A DNA stretch of 16,421 nt from assembly GCF_963976135.1 (NCBI RefSeq), contig NZ_CAXBKN010000070.1, forward strand, positions 1 through 16,421. The letters run 5' to 3'. The notes beneath the pieces are model-generated. The model had not been told where the DNA came from, did no database searches, and saw only the letters and a list, made by a program, of their open reading frames with translations. This document shows, in pieces, positions 1-7,611 of the stretch. Position 1 is the stretch's first letter. Each line of letters begins with the position of its first letter. Origin of the DNA: Maricaulis sp963976135. GTDB taxonomy: Bacteria > Pseudomonadota > Alphaproteobacteria > Caulobacterales > Maricaulaceae. The position numbers were made by a program, and so were the translations under genes.

Positions 1-11
1 GGTGCGCGCTG

Positions 12-29
12 CGGGTGGCTTGCCACCCG
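12..29 (-). terminator. Hairpin downstream of the tRNA, possible terminator
   Basis: CGGGTGGC and GCCACCCG form a perfect 8-bp inverted repeat around TT. It lies 19 nt past the 3' end of the minus-strand tRNA. A smaller GCCC/GGGC hairpin (32-42) lies between them. There is no T-tract, so this is only a possible intrinsic terminator or processing signal. Confidence 0.3.
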
Positions 30-48
30 AAGCCCGCAGGGCGAAGGG

Positions 49-134
49 TGGTGCGGGCGGCCGGACTCGAACCGGCACGATCTTTCAATCGACAGATTTT
101 AAGTCTGTTGCGTCTACCATTCCGCCACGCCCGC
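49..134 (-). tRNA. tRNA-Leu(UAA)
   Basis: Read on the minus strand, this 86-nt segment folds as a class II tRNA. The acceptor stem is GCGGGCG/CGCCCGC, with discriminator A and an encoded CCA at 51-49. The anticodon stem ACAGA/TCTGT encloses the loop CTTAAAA, which gives anticodon TAA (101-99). A long variable arm of about 15 nt is typical of Leu, Ser and Tyr tRNAs. The T-arm GCCGG-TTCGAGT-CCGGC is canonical. Anticodon and long variable arm together identify leucine (UUA/UUG codons). Confidence 0.97.
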
Positions 135-150
135 ACGGCGCCGAGGCGCG

Positions 151-178
151 ATCCTACACGCGCTTTGCCGGGAGGCCA
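151..178 (-). promoter_or_regulatory. Candidate promoter of the tRNA-Leu gene
   Basis: On the minus strand, TGGCCT (178-173) and TAGGAT (156-151) are 16 nt apart. The -10-like box ends 16 nt before the tRNA 5' end, a suitable distance for a short leader. TAGGAT matches TATAAT at four of six positions and the -35 is poor, so this is a weak call. Confidence 0.25.
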
Positions 179-219
179 GCGGGCAATTCACCGGCTTGCG
201 CACCCGCGATCATCAACGC

Positions 220-258
220 GAAAAAAGCGAGCCGCACCCATAAGGCACGGCTCGCTTC
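220..258 (-). terminator. Rho-independent terminator of the VWA gene
   Basis: On the minus strand a perfect 10-bp stem AAGCGAGCCG / CGGCTCGCTT (257-248 and 234-225) encloses a 13-nt loop. It is followed by a run of T (complement of the A-run at 221-226). It starts 27 nt past the stop codon of the VWA gene and separates that gene from the tRNA. Confidence 0.85.
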
Positions 259-283
259 TATCGGCGCTGCCAGTTCAGGCGGA

Positions 284-2089
284 TCAATTCACCTTCTGGC
301 CATCGGCATTGGCGGCATAACGGGCGATGCGGACCAGTTCGAGGAATTCGTCGCGATGGCCGAATTCGTCCGGACCCAGCGCTGCGCTGGCCTGGTCGAG
401 GATCTGGTCATAGCCATAACCCTCGCGCAGATAGGGATCGCCGCGCAGCATTTGCGCGAAACCGGCCACCCCGATCGAGAAGCGGGTTTCCTGTTCCGCC
501 GCGGCAAAATCGGTGACCGCATCGGCCGGTGTGACCGGCCGTTCGATGAGATTGCTCTCGGCTTCGCCGGGATGCTTGTAGCGGATGCGCAGCAGACCGT
601 ATTCGGCGGACAGGTCTGTGTTCACCGCCGGGGCTGCGCCATAGCGCAGGGGATCGAGCAGGGCGCCCTCCGAACCCGGAGCCGCGATCTCGTAAATCGC
701 CGTGACGGCATGGCCGGACCCGACCTCGCCGGCATCAACCGCGTCATTATTGAAATCGGCCCGTTCCAGCATGCGGGTTTCATAGCCGATCAGGCGGTAT
801 TCAGCGATGCGCGCCGGGTTGAACTCGACCTGGATCTTGACGTCATTGGCGATCGGGAAGAGCGCGCTGAAGCTTTCCTCGACCAGCATGCGCCGGGCCT
901 CGGCGCGGCTGTCGATATAGGCCGCCGTGCCATTGCCGGCCTGGGCGATGGTCTGCATCATCGCGTCGTTATAATTGCCGCGGCCAAAGCCCATCACCGA
1001 AAGATAGATGCCGCTGTCGCGCTTGCGGGCGACGAAATCCTCAAGTCGCTCGTTCTGGGTGACGCCGACATTGAAATCGCCATCGGTCAGAAGCATGACG
1101 CGATTGACGGCGTCCGCGTCGAAATTGCGTTCGGCCAGGTCATAGGCGAGCGCCAGGCCAGCACCGCCGGCGGTGGAACCACCGGCCCGCATATTGTCCA
1201 GAGCCTCGTGGATCTGGCGCGCATCGCGTGCCTGGGTCGGCTCGAGCACGGCACCCGCGGCACCGGCATAGACGACGATGGCGACGGTATCCTCGGGATC
1301 CAGCTCATCGACGAGCAAATGCATCGCCTGCACGGCCAGTGGCAATTTATCGGGCGAATTCATCGAGCCGGAGACATCGATCAGGAAGACCAGATTGGCG
1401 CGCGGACGTTCCTCGGGCACGAGTTCATAACCCTGCACCGAGACATGCATCAGCTGGGTCGCCGGATTCCACGGATTGGGCGTCACCTGGACCCGGGTCG
1501 CAAACGGCTCGTCCATGCTTTCGGGCAGCGCGTAATCATAATCGAAATAATTCACCATCTCCTCAACCCGCACCGCGTCCTGCGGCGGCAGGGTGCAGTC
1601 ATTGAGATAGTCGCGCACGACAGCATAGCTGGCGGTGTCGACATCGATCGAGAAGGTCGAGACCGGCTCCTCGGCGGTGGCGTGCACGGTGTTGAGCTCG
1701 ACATGCTCATAGCGTTCGCGGTCCACCATGCCCGGACGCGGTGTCATGGGCAGCGGCGCATAGCCGCGCATGTTCTGCTCCTGCGGCGCGGCGAGCATGT
1801 CTGCCCGTGCCACCGTCGAGTGCGGCGGGGGCGGCGGCGGCGGGGGCGATGCTGTCGGCTGCGGTGCTTCCGCCTGAACCGCGCCGGTCGGAATGCGCGC
1901 GCCGGTCACCGTGATCATATCATTCTCACCGCCATGGCTCCGACCGCTATTGCGGCAGGCGGCGGGGATGGCGTCGAGCAATTCCTGCTTGGCCGCCTCG
2001 TCCTGGGCCAGCGCCATCGGCGCCGAGTGTATCGAGGTTGCGGCCACCAGCGCGGCGAGCGCGGTGCCCATTTTGAGATTCCGTGTCAT
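284..2089 (-). CDS. Exported VWA-domain protein, YfbK-like
   Basis: A 601-aa protein. The start chosen is the ATG at 2089, because GGGGAGA (2101-2095) precedes it and it opens a clear signal peptide (residues 1-29, ending ...MALAQ). The reading frame continues upstream to 2167 but that adds only an implausible segment. Domains: a linker with a TonB-receptor-like DMITVTGARIP stretch (57-67), eight consecutive prolines (82-89), the conserved N-terminal region of this family (about 125-225, including FSIDVDTASY at 146-155), and a VWA domain from about 232. The VWA MIDAS is intact: D238-x-S240-x-S242, T306 and D336. The C-terminal third, ending in a helical YDQILDQA...FLELVRIA region, resembles the DUF3520-type tail of YfbK proteins. 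Function in this family is not established; metal-dependent protein binding in the periplasm is inferred. It follows the Ca2+ ATPase gene by 79 nt on the same strand and ends at a strong terminator. Confidence 0.9.
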   Translation of the reverse strand: MTRNLKMGTALAALVAATSIHSAPMALAQDEAAKQELLDAIPAACRNSGRSHGGENDMITVTGARIPTGAVQAEAPQPTASPPPPPPPPHSTVARADMLAAPQEQNMRGYAPLPMTPRPGMVDRERYEHVELNTVHATAEEPVSTFSIDVDTASYAVVRDYLNDCTLPPQDAVRVEEMVNYFDYDYALPESMDEPFATRVQVTPNPWNPATQLMHVSVQGYELVPEERPRANLVFLIDVSGSMNSPDKLPLAVQAMHLLVDELDPEDTVAIVVYAGAAGAVLEPTQARDARQIHEALDNMRAGGSTAGGAGLALAYDLAERNFDADAVNRVMLLTDGDFNVGVTQNERLEDFVARKRDSGIYLSVMGFGRGNYNDAMMQTIAQAGNGTAAYIDSRAEARRMLVEESFSALFPIANDVKIQVEFNPARIAEYRLIGYETRMLERADFNNDAVDAGEVGSGHAVTAIYEIAAPGSEGALLDPLRYGAAPAVNTDLSAEYGLLRIRYKHPGEAESNLIERPVTPADAVTDFAAAEQETRFSIGVAGFAQMLRGDPYLREGYGYDQILDQASAALGPDEFGHRDEFLELVRIARYAANADGQKVN

Positions 2090-2094
2090 GCAAG

Positions 2095-2101
2095 TCTCCC
2101 C
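2095..2101 (-). promoter_or_regulatory. Ribosome binding site that sets the VWA start
   Basis: GGGGAGA lies 5 nt upstream of the ATG at 2089, which opens a signal peptide. No comparable site precedes the longer in-frame ATG at 2167. This decides the annotated start. Confidence 0.7.
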
Positions 2102-2168
2102 TTCCCGTTCCCAGCTCCAGCATTTGCACGCATGAATTGATCCGCGCAATGGCGAGAACAGGGCCATC

Positions 2169-4919
2169 TCAAGGCGTTTTGTTCATCGGCCCTCGGGCCG
2201 CGACGACGACATGCAGCGTCTTGAGCGCTTCGGGCACCAGCACGATGGGCACCGCCAGCAGCAGGATACGCTGCCAGGCCGCCCCGTCCAGCGGCACCGA
2301 ATGCAACACCAGCTGCAGCGGCGGCCAGTAGACCGCGCCCAGCTGCAGCGCGATCGAGACGGCGATCGCCAGCAAGAGCCAGGGATTGGAGAACAGGCCG
2401 ATCAGCGCCAATGGCCGGTCGAGGGAGCGGAAATTGAGGACATTGGTCTTCTCGAACACGATCAGCCCGGTAAAGACCAGCGTCTGCGCATAGAGGAGGC
2501 TCTCGCCGCGCGCCAGCGCATCCTGGAACAGCCAGAGCGAGGCCAGCCCCATATAGCTCGCCAGCAGGATCACCACGGCCAGCCCGCCGCGGCTGACAAC
2601 GGCGGCATCGGGCGCGGCTGGCGGATGGCGCATCAGATCGCGGTCGGCCCGCTCGATCCCCAGCGCCAGCGCGGTCGGCCCGTCAGTGACCAGATTCATC
2701 CACAACACCTGCACCGGCAGCAGGATGAGCGGCCAGCCCATCAGCAGGGCCGCGCCGATGGCAATGAGTTCGGCCATGTTGGAGGAGAGGAGATAGCGGA
2801 CGAATTTGCGGATATTGGCGTATTGCCGCCGCCCCTCCTCGACCGCACCGATAATGGTGGCGAAATTATCATCCATCAGCACCATTTCGGCGGCATCCTT
2901 GGCCGCGTCGGTGCCGCGTATCCCCATGGCGACGCCGATATTGGCGCGCTTCAACGCCGGCGCGTCATTGACGCCATCGCCGGTCATGGCGACGATCTCG
3001 CCATCGCGCTGCAGTATCTCGACGAGGCGCAGCTTGTGCTCCGGCGCCACGCGCGAAAACACGGCGCCGTCATGGATCGCGCGCAGCAGGGCGACATCCT
3101 CCATCGCATCCAGCTCGGCCCCCGTGAGGGCCGCATGGGCATCGAGACCAATGCTGTGCGCCACCGCCAGCGCCGTTGCCGGCGCATCGCCGGTGATCAT
3201 CACCACGCGCAGACCGGCGGTATGGGCACGCGCAATCGCGGCCGGCACTTCCTCGCGCGGCGGATCCATCACGCCGAAAAACCCCAGGAATGTGAGGTCG
3301 CGCTCGATCTCGGCATCGGCCGCGTGCGGGTCGGCCGTGGTCTTGCGCGCGGCGGCCAGGACGCGCAAACCGCGTTCGGCCATGCCTTCGAACACCCGGT
3401 GCAGGGCTTCCACGCCGTCCGCGTCCAGCGGCACATCCGCCCCGCCATCGAACACGCTGCTGCAGCGCGCCAGCACTTCTTCCGGCGCGCCCTTGAGATA
3501 GACCGTCGCGCCCTCGCCGGCCGGGACAACCAGGCTCATACGCTTGCGTGCCGAGCTGAAGGGAACTTCGCGGACATGCGCCGTCGAGGGCCGCTTCAGG
3601 CCGGCCTTGAGCGCCGCCGTCACCAGCGCGCCCTCGGTCGGTTCGCCATCGAGCCGCCACAGCCCGTCGCGCTCGAACACTTTGGCATGATTGCAGATCA
3701 GACCGGCCTCGAGCAGGGCCATCAGGCCGGGATGATTATTCGGGTCGATGATATGGCCGCGCGCCTTGAACACACCGGCCGGCTCATAACCGGCGCCGCC
3801 GATCTCGATTTCCGCCTCGCCATTGCCCTGCGGCGTCCACACCCGGGTGACCGCCATCTCGCCATGGGTGAGCGTGCCCGTCTTGTCGGAGCAGATGATC
3901 GTTGCCGCCCCCAGCGTCTCGGCCGCCGGCAGCCGGCGCACCAGCGCATTGCGCCGCGCCATCGCGCGGACGCCGAGTGCCAGGGTCAGGGTCACGACGG
4001 CCGGCAGGCCCTCGGGCACCATCGCTACCGCCAGGGCAACACCGGTCAGGAACATCTCCAGCGCGTCACGCCCGAGCAGAAAACCGCTCAGCGCCAGCAC
4101 GGCCGCGACCGCCGCCGCGATCATGCCGAGGCGGGCCCCGAAACGCGCCAGCCGCTTTTGCAGCGGTGTCACATCGCGATCGATCGAGCTGGCGAGCAGG
4201 GCGATCCGGCCAAACTGCGTCGCATAACCGGTCGCGGTGACCAGTCCGGTGGCGCGTCCGCGCACCACCAGGCCGCCGGCATAGGCGATGGAATGGCGCT
4301 CGGCGATGGCGGCGTCTTCTTCCACCGAGGCCGGGAGCTTGTCCGCGGCGTGCGACTCCCCGGTCAGGGCGGATTCATCGATCGCCAGATCGCGCGATTC
4401 CACCAGACGCAGATCGGCCGGGGTGTGATCGCCCGGCTGTAGCCGCACCAGATCGCCCGGCACCAGCTGGCTCGCATCAATCTGCCGGCTCACCCCGTCG
4501 CGAATGACCCGGCAACTCGGCGCCAGCAGACGTTTCAGCGCCGCCAGCGCCCGTTCGGCGCGGTATTCCTGGAAAAAGCCGAGCGCGGCATTGAGACCGA
4601 CAATCGCCAGGATCGCGAAGGCATCGACCGGATCGCCGAGCGCTGCGGAAACAGCGGCAGCCGCGAGCAGGATGATGATCAGCACGTCCTGGAACTGGCG
4701 CGCCAGCATGGCCGGCCAGCGCAGCTTTTCGCGCGCCTCGAAGGCATTGGGCCCGTAGCGCTCCAGCCGCCGCGCCGCCGTTTCAGCGTCGAGGCCGGAC
4801 TCCAGATCGGTATGCAGATGCCGCGCGGCCTCCGCCGGTGGCAGGGCATGCCAGGCGCGCGGCTCGGGACGGTCCGGTTCGTCCTTGGCAGGCGAAGCTT
4901 TGAGCGTGGGGGCTATCAT
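2169..4919 (-). CDS. Calcium-transporting P-type ATPase (SERCA/PMR1 type)
   Basis: A 916-aa inner-membrane pump of the P2A subfamily, which couples ATP hydrolysis to Ca2+ export. Visible motifs: actuator TGES (186-189), phosphorylation loop DKTGTLT (345-351, D345 phosphorylated), nucleotide-binding KGAPE (476-480) and hinge TGDGVNDAP (646-654). Membrane motifs are PEGLP in M4 (302-306), SSNMAE in M5 (N714, E717), NLVTDG in M6 (N742, T745, D746) and FEKTNVLN in M8 (E823). These match the residues that form both Ca2+ sites of SERCA, so two ions per cycle is possible. There are ten predicted helices, and the length is normal for the family. The start at 4919 has no obvious Shine-Dalgarno sequence, but the cation-ATPase N-domain begins around residue 23, so the true start cannot lie far downstream. 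It lies 66 nt after the CinA-like gene on the same strand. Mn2+ transport cannot be excluded. Confidence 0.93.
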   Translation of the reverse strand: MIAPTLKASPAKDEPDRPEPRAWHALPPAEAARHLHTDLESGLDAETAARRLERYGPNAFEAREKLRWPAMLARQFQDVLIIILLAAAAVSAALGDPVDAFAILAIVGLNAALGFFQEYRAERALAALKRLLAPSCRVIRDGVSRQIDASQLVPGDLVRLQPGDHTPADLRLVESRDLAIDESALTGESHAADKLPASVEEDAAIAERHSIAYAGGLVVRGRATGLVTATGYATQFGRIALLASSIDRDVTPLQKRLARFGARLGMIAAAVAAVLALSGFLLGRDALEMFLTGVALAVAMVPEGLPAVVTLTLALGVRAMARRNALVRRLPAAETLGAATIICSDKTGTLTHGEMAVTRVWTPQGNGEAEIEIGGAGYEPAGVFKARGHIIDPNNHPGLMALLEAGLICNHAKVFERDGLWRLDGEPTEGALVTAALKAGLKRPSTAHVREVPFSSARKRMSLVVPAGEGATVYLKGAPEEVLARCSSVFDGGADVPLDADGVEALHRVFEGMAERGLRVLAAARKTTADPHAADAEIERDLTFLGFFGVMDPPREEVPAAIARAHTAGLRVVMITGDAPATALAVAHSIGLDAHAALTGAELDAMEDVALLRAIHDGAVFSRVAPEHKLRLVEILQRDGEIVAMTGDGVNDAPALKRANIGVAMGIRGTDAAKDAAEMVLMDDNFATIIGAVEEGRRQYANIRKFVRYLLSSNMAELIAIGAALLMGWPLILLPVQVLWMNLVTDGPTALALGIERADRDLMRHPPAAPDAAVVSRGGLAVVILLASYMGLASLWLFQDALARGESLLYAQTLVFTGLIVFEKTNVLNFRSLDRPLALIGLFSNPWLLLAIAVSIALQLGAVYWPPLQLVLHSVPLDGAAWQRILLLAVPIVLVPEALKTLHVVVAARGPMNKTP

Positions 4920-4985
4920 GCCGGTATCAGGCTGCGGTCAGGGGGCAATGGCAAGGGCGATGATGTCGCGCCATCAATCCCCGAC

Positions 4986-5768
4986 CTAATCCTCCGGGTC
5001 GATCCGTCCGTCAAAGCCGAGCGCCGCCACCATCGCCGCGATCTCGCCGATCACCGCGTCGAGCGCGACATCATCAGTCGCTCGGGCAACGAGATGTGTA
5101 CCGCGTTTCACCTCGCCATCCTGGACTTCAAGGAAATAGGGATAGCTGCCGATCGAGACCTGGGGATAGCGTGCCTGCATTTCGCCCAGCGGTATGGCGA
5201 TATCGCCTTCGCGCATATTGTCGGCCTTGACCGAGCGCGAGCGTGTCACGGCGCCGCCATGCAGGCGATGGGCGACGTCTTCCAGCATGCCGCGCGTGAT
5301 CGAGGGCACGCCGGCCATCACGAAGACATTGCCAATCTGGAAGCCGGGCGCGCCGGTGACCGGATTGACGATCAGGCTCGCCCCGTCGGGAATGCGCGCC
5401 ATGCGCTTGCGGCTCTCGGTCAGCGGTGTCCTGGTCTTCATATACCAGTGCTCGATCACTTCGAGCGCATCCGGGCGGACATCGATTTCGACCCCGAAGG
5501 CCGCCGCAATACTGTCGGCGGTGATATCGTCATGGGTCGGGCCGATGCCGCCGGTGGTGAAGACATAATCGACCTGGGCGCGCAGCGTATTGACGGTGTC
5601 CGCGATCACATCGGCATCGTCAGGAATGGTGCGGCATTCGACGACATTGATCCCCAGCGGCGCCAGGAATTGCGCGATCTGTTGCAGATTCCTGTCCTGG
5701 GTCCGCCCCGAGAGAACTTCATCGCCGATCAACACCACCGCCGCGGTCACGCCTGACGCCTTGCCCAT
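4986..5768 (-). CDS. CinA-like molybdopterin-binding-fold protein
   Basis: A 260-aa stand-alone MoaB/Mog-like domain of the competence/damage-inducible protein A family (COG1058). The fold signature is visible: AVVLIGDEVLSGRTQDRN (10-27), TTGGIGPTHDDIT (71-83), NPVTGAPGF (135-143) and MAGVP (151-155). The C-terminal PncC-type nicotinamide-nucleotide amidase domain of full-length CinA is absent, as is common in alphaproteobacteria. Some relatives hydrolyse ADP-ribose or related pyrophosphates; activity here is unknown. The ATG at 5768 is chosen because GAGGGA precedes it and because the longer frame (to 5846) would run into the divergent sfsA gene. It is divergent from sfsA over 64 nt and upstream of the Ca2+ ATPase on the same strand. 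Confidence 0.88.
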   Translation of the reverse strand: MGKASGVTAAVVLIGDEVLSGRTQDRNLQQIAQFLAPLGINVVECRTIPDDADVIADTVNTLRAQVDYVFTTGGIGPTHDDITADSIAAAFGVEIDVRPDALEVIEHWYMKTRTPLTESRKRMARIPDGASLIVNPVTGAPGFQIGNVFVMAGVPSITRGMLEDVAHRLHGGAVTRSRSVKADNMREGDIAIPLGEMQARYPQVSIGSYPYFLEVQDGEVKRGTHLVARATDDVALDAVIGEIAAMVAALGFDGRIDPED

Positions 5769-5832
5769 GAGATTGTCCCTCGTTTCCGTGTTCGCCTCGG
5801 GTATAGGTGGCGCAACAGGAGAATGCCAAGCC
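5769..5832. promoter_or_regulatory. Divergent intergenic region, cinA-like / sfsA
   Basis: This 64-nt gap must hold control signals for both genes. TATAGG at 5802-5807 is a candidate -10 for sfsA, resembling the TATAG boxes before the M28 peptidase and map genes, but no -35 box stands at the right spacing. AGGAGA at 5817-5822 is the sfsA ribosome binding site. Confidence 0.35.
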
Positions 5833-6537
5833 ATGAAATTCGCCACACCGCTGATCGAGGGCCGGCTGGTCTCGCGCTACAAGCGCTTCTTCGCCGATGT
5901 CGAACTGCCCGGCGGCGAGGTCGTGACGGCGCATTGCGCCAATACCGGCGCCATGGCCGGGATCAAGGATGCCGGCCTCAAGGTCTGGCTGTCGCGCGCC
6001 GACAATCCCAAGCGCAAGCTCAAATTCACCTGGGAGGTCGTCGAGGCCCAGGACACGCTGATCGGCACCCTGCCCGGCCGCGCCAATGAGCTGGCCGAAG
6101 AAGCGGTGCAGGCCGGCATTCTCACCGAGCTGACCGGCTATGCCTCGCTGCGGCGCGAAGTGAAATATGGCGAGAACTCCCGCATCGATCTGTTGCTGGA
6201 ACACGAAGACCGCCCGCCCTGCTGGGTCGAGGTCAAGAATGTCCACTGGATGCGCCAGCCGGGTCTGGCCGAATTCCCCGACGGCGTCACCAGCCGCGGC
6301 ACCAAGCATCTCGGCGAACTTTCCGCCAAGGCCCAGGCCGGCGAGCGCGCCGTCCAGCTCTTCATCGTCCAGCGCAGCGATTGCACCCGCCTGCGCCCGG
6401 CGGACGACACCGACCCGGTCTATGGCGAAGCCTTGCGCGCGGCCCACAAGGCAGGCGTCGAGATATTGGCCTATCGCTGTGAGGTGACACCGGCGGGCAT
6501 CGCCATTACCGATCCGATGAGCGTGGAGTTGAGATGA
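5833..6537 (+). CDS. sfsA: SfsA, sugar fermentation stimulation protein homolog
   Basis: A 234-aa cytoplasmic protein of normal SfsA length. The start ATG at 5833 follows AGGAGA by 10 nt. The longer open frame from 5590 runs through the divergent cinA-like gene and is rejected. SfsA signatures: AHCANTGAM (33-41, usually HCPNTGRM), YGENSRIDLLL (113-123), VEVKNVHW (133-140) and FPDGVTSRGTKHL (149-161). Family knowledge: an N-terminal OB-like fold and a C-terminal PD-(D/E)xK nuclease-like fold. Here D120 and E134-x-K136 fit that active site. It was named for an effect on maltose metabolism in E. coli; the molecular role remains unclear. It shares an ATGA stop/start overlap with the next gene, which suggests translational coupling. 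Confidence 0.95.
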   Translation: MKFATPLIEGRLVSRYKRFFADVELPGGEVVTAHCANTGAMAGIKDAGLKVWLSRADNPKRKLKFTWEVVEAQDTLIGTLPGRANELAEEAVQAGILTELTGYASLRREVKYGENSRIDLLLEHEDRPPCWVEVKNVHWMRQPGLAEFPDGVTSRGTKHLGELSAKAQAGERAVQLFIVQRSDCTRLRPADDTDPVYGEALRAAHKAGVEILAYRCEVTPAGIAITDPMSVELR

Positions 6538-7001
6538 TGAGCGATTTCCAGTGGGACCTGCCCGAGCCCTACGTCCACCGCATCACCGTCGTGCCCGCCG
6601 ATATCGATGATTTCGGTCATGCCAATAATGCGCGCTATCTGGAATGGGCCGACGCTGCGGCCTGGACCCACTGGGCGTCGAAGGGGTTTTCGCGCGAAGC
6701 CTGCGAGGCCGATGATCGCGGCATCGCCATCATCCGCACCGAAGCCGATTATCTCGGCCATGTCCGCGAGGGCGACGAGCTGGATTGCGCGGTGTGGATC
6801 ACCAAATCGGATGGCCGCCTGCGCGCCGAGCGGCGCTATCAATTCGTGCGGGTGAGCGACGGGGCAACGGTATTCCGCGCCCTGACCAAGGTCGTCTGCT
6901 TCCAGCTCTCGACCGGCAAGCCGGCGCGGATGACGGAAATCTTCCGCTCGCACTATTCGGTTCTGCCTTCGGTCGCCGCCGCCCTCGCCGCGCAGGACTG
7001 A
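6534..7001 (+). CDS. Hotdog-fold acyl-CoA thioesterase, FadM/YbgC-like
   Basis: A 155-aa single-domain 4HBT hotdog protein, predicted to hydrolyse acyl-CoA thioesters in the cytoplasm. The signature ADIDDFGHANNARYLEW (22-38) closely follows the FadM pattern QDLDGFNHVNNARYLEF. The acidic residues D23 and D25 are candidates for the catalytic aspartate, and H29-x-N31-N32 lines the site. The following ADYLGHVREGDEL region (about 72-84) is the usual second strand block. The gene begins within the sfsA stop (ATGATGA), so ATG 6534 or 6537 may be used; the difference is one Met. The exact acyl-chain preference cannot be read from sequence. It ends 7 nt before the convergent response regulator gene. 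Confidence 0.9.
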   Translation: MMSDFQWDLPEPYVHRITVVPADIDDFGHANNARYLEWADAAAWTHWASKGFSREACEADDRGIAIIRTEADYLGHVREGDELDCAVWITKSDGRLRAERRYQFVRVSDGATVFRALTKVVCFQLSTGKPARMTEIFRSHYSVLPSVAAALAAQD

Positions 7002-7008
7002 TCCGCCG

Positions 7009-7611
7009 CTAGAGCCAGCCCTTCTCCCGCGCCAGACGCGCCGCCTCGATCCGGTTGCCCGCCCCGAGCTTGGAGATGGCGCTGTGCAGGTAGTTTCGCA
7101 CGGTGCCACGCGCCAAACCGGTCGCTTCGGCCATGGCCGGGCTTTCCAGCCCCGCCTCGGCCAGGCGCAGAAGACGGCGTTCGGCATCGGTGAGCGGATC
7201 GGTCTCGCTCCAGGCGCGCGTCGCCAGTTCCGGCGCGATCACCCGTTCACCGGCCGCGACGCGCCGGACCGCATCGGCGAGACCGGTCGAAGGACCGTCC
7301 TTCAAAATAAAACCCGCCACGCCCGCCTCGAGCGCGCGGCGCAGATAGCCGGGCCGGTCGAAAGTCGTCACGATCAGCACCCGCGCCCGGGCGCCCTCGC
7401 GCTTGAGCAGAGCGGCGAGTTCCAGCCCGGTCATGTCCGGCATCTCGATATCGGTGACGACGACATCGGGATCATGGCGGCGCACCAGATCATGCGCCTC
7501 GCGGCCATTGGAGGCCGTGCCGACGATCTCGATATCGCTCTCAAGCCCGAGCAATGCCGCCAGCGCCTCGCGCAGCAGGGTCTGGTCTTCGGCCAGAATG
7601 AGTCTAGGCAT
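7009..7611 (-). CDS. NarL/FixJ-family response regulator, DesR-like
   Basis: A 200-aa two-component transcription regulator. The receiver domain spans 1-118, with acidic pocket E8/D9, phosphoacceptor D54 in VVTDIEMPDMTG (51-62), T82/T83 and K104. A LuxR-type helix-turn-helix follows (about 138-198: LTDAERRLLRLAEAG, then GLARGTVRNYL with the recognition helix). The ATG at 7611 overlaps the kinase stop codon by 8 nt, so translation is probably coupled; the longer frame to 7767 lies inside the kinase gene. The overall build resembles B. subtilis DesR, which controls a lipid desaturase, but the target here is unknown. Autoregulation through the dyad at 9394-9405 is an inference. Confidence 0.93.
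   Translation of the reverse strand: MPRLILAEDQTLLREALAALLGLESDIEIVGTASNGREAHDLVRRHDPDVVVTDIEMPDMTGLELAALLKREGARARVLIVTTFDRPGYLRRALEAGVAGFILKDGPSTGLADAVRRVAAGERVIAPELATRAWSETDPLTDAERRLLRLAEAGLESPAMAEATGLARGTVRNYLHSAISKLGAGNRIEAARLAREKGWL

Noticed and set aside
2..2140. A 712-codon plus-strand open frame
   Set aside because: It runs antisense to the VWA gene and the tRNA. Its translation has no domain signature and is a high-GC shadow, while the minus strand shows a signal peptide, an intact MIDAS and a terminator.
2211..4442. A 743-codon plus-strand open frame
   Set aside because: It is entirely antisense to the Ca2+ ATPase. Its composition is rich in Gln, Arg and His with no recognisable motif, as expected for a shadow frame.
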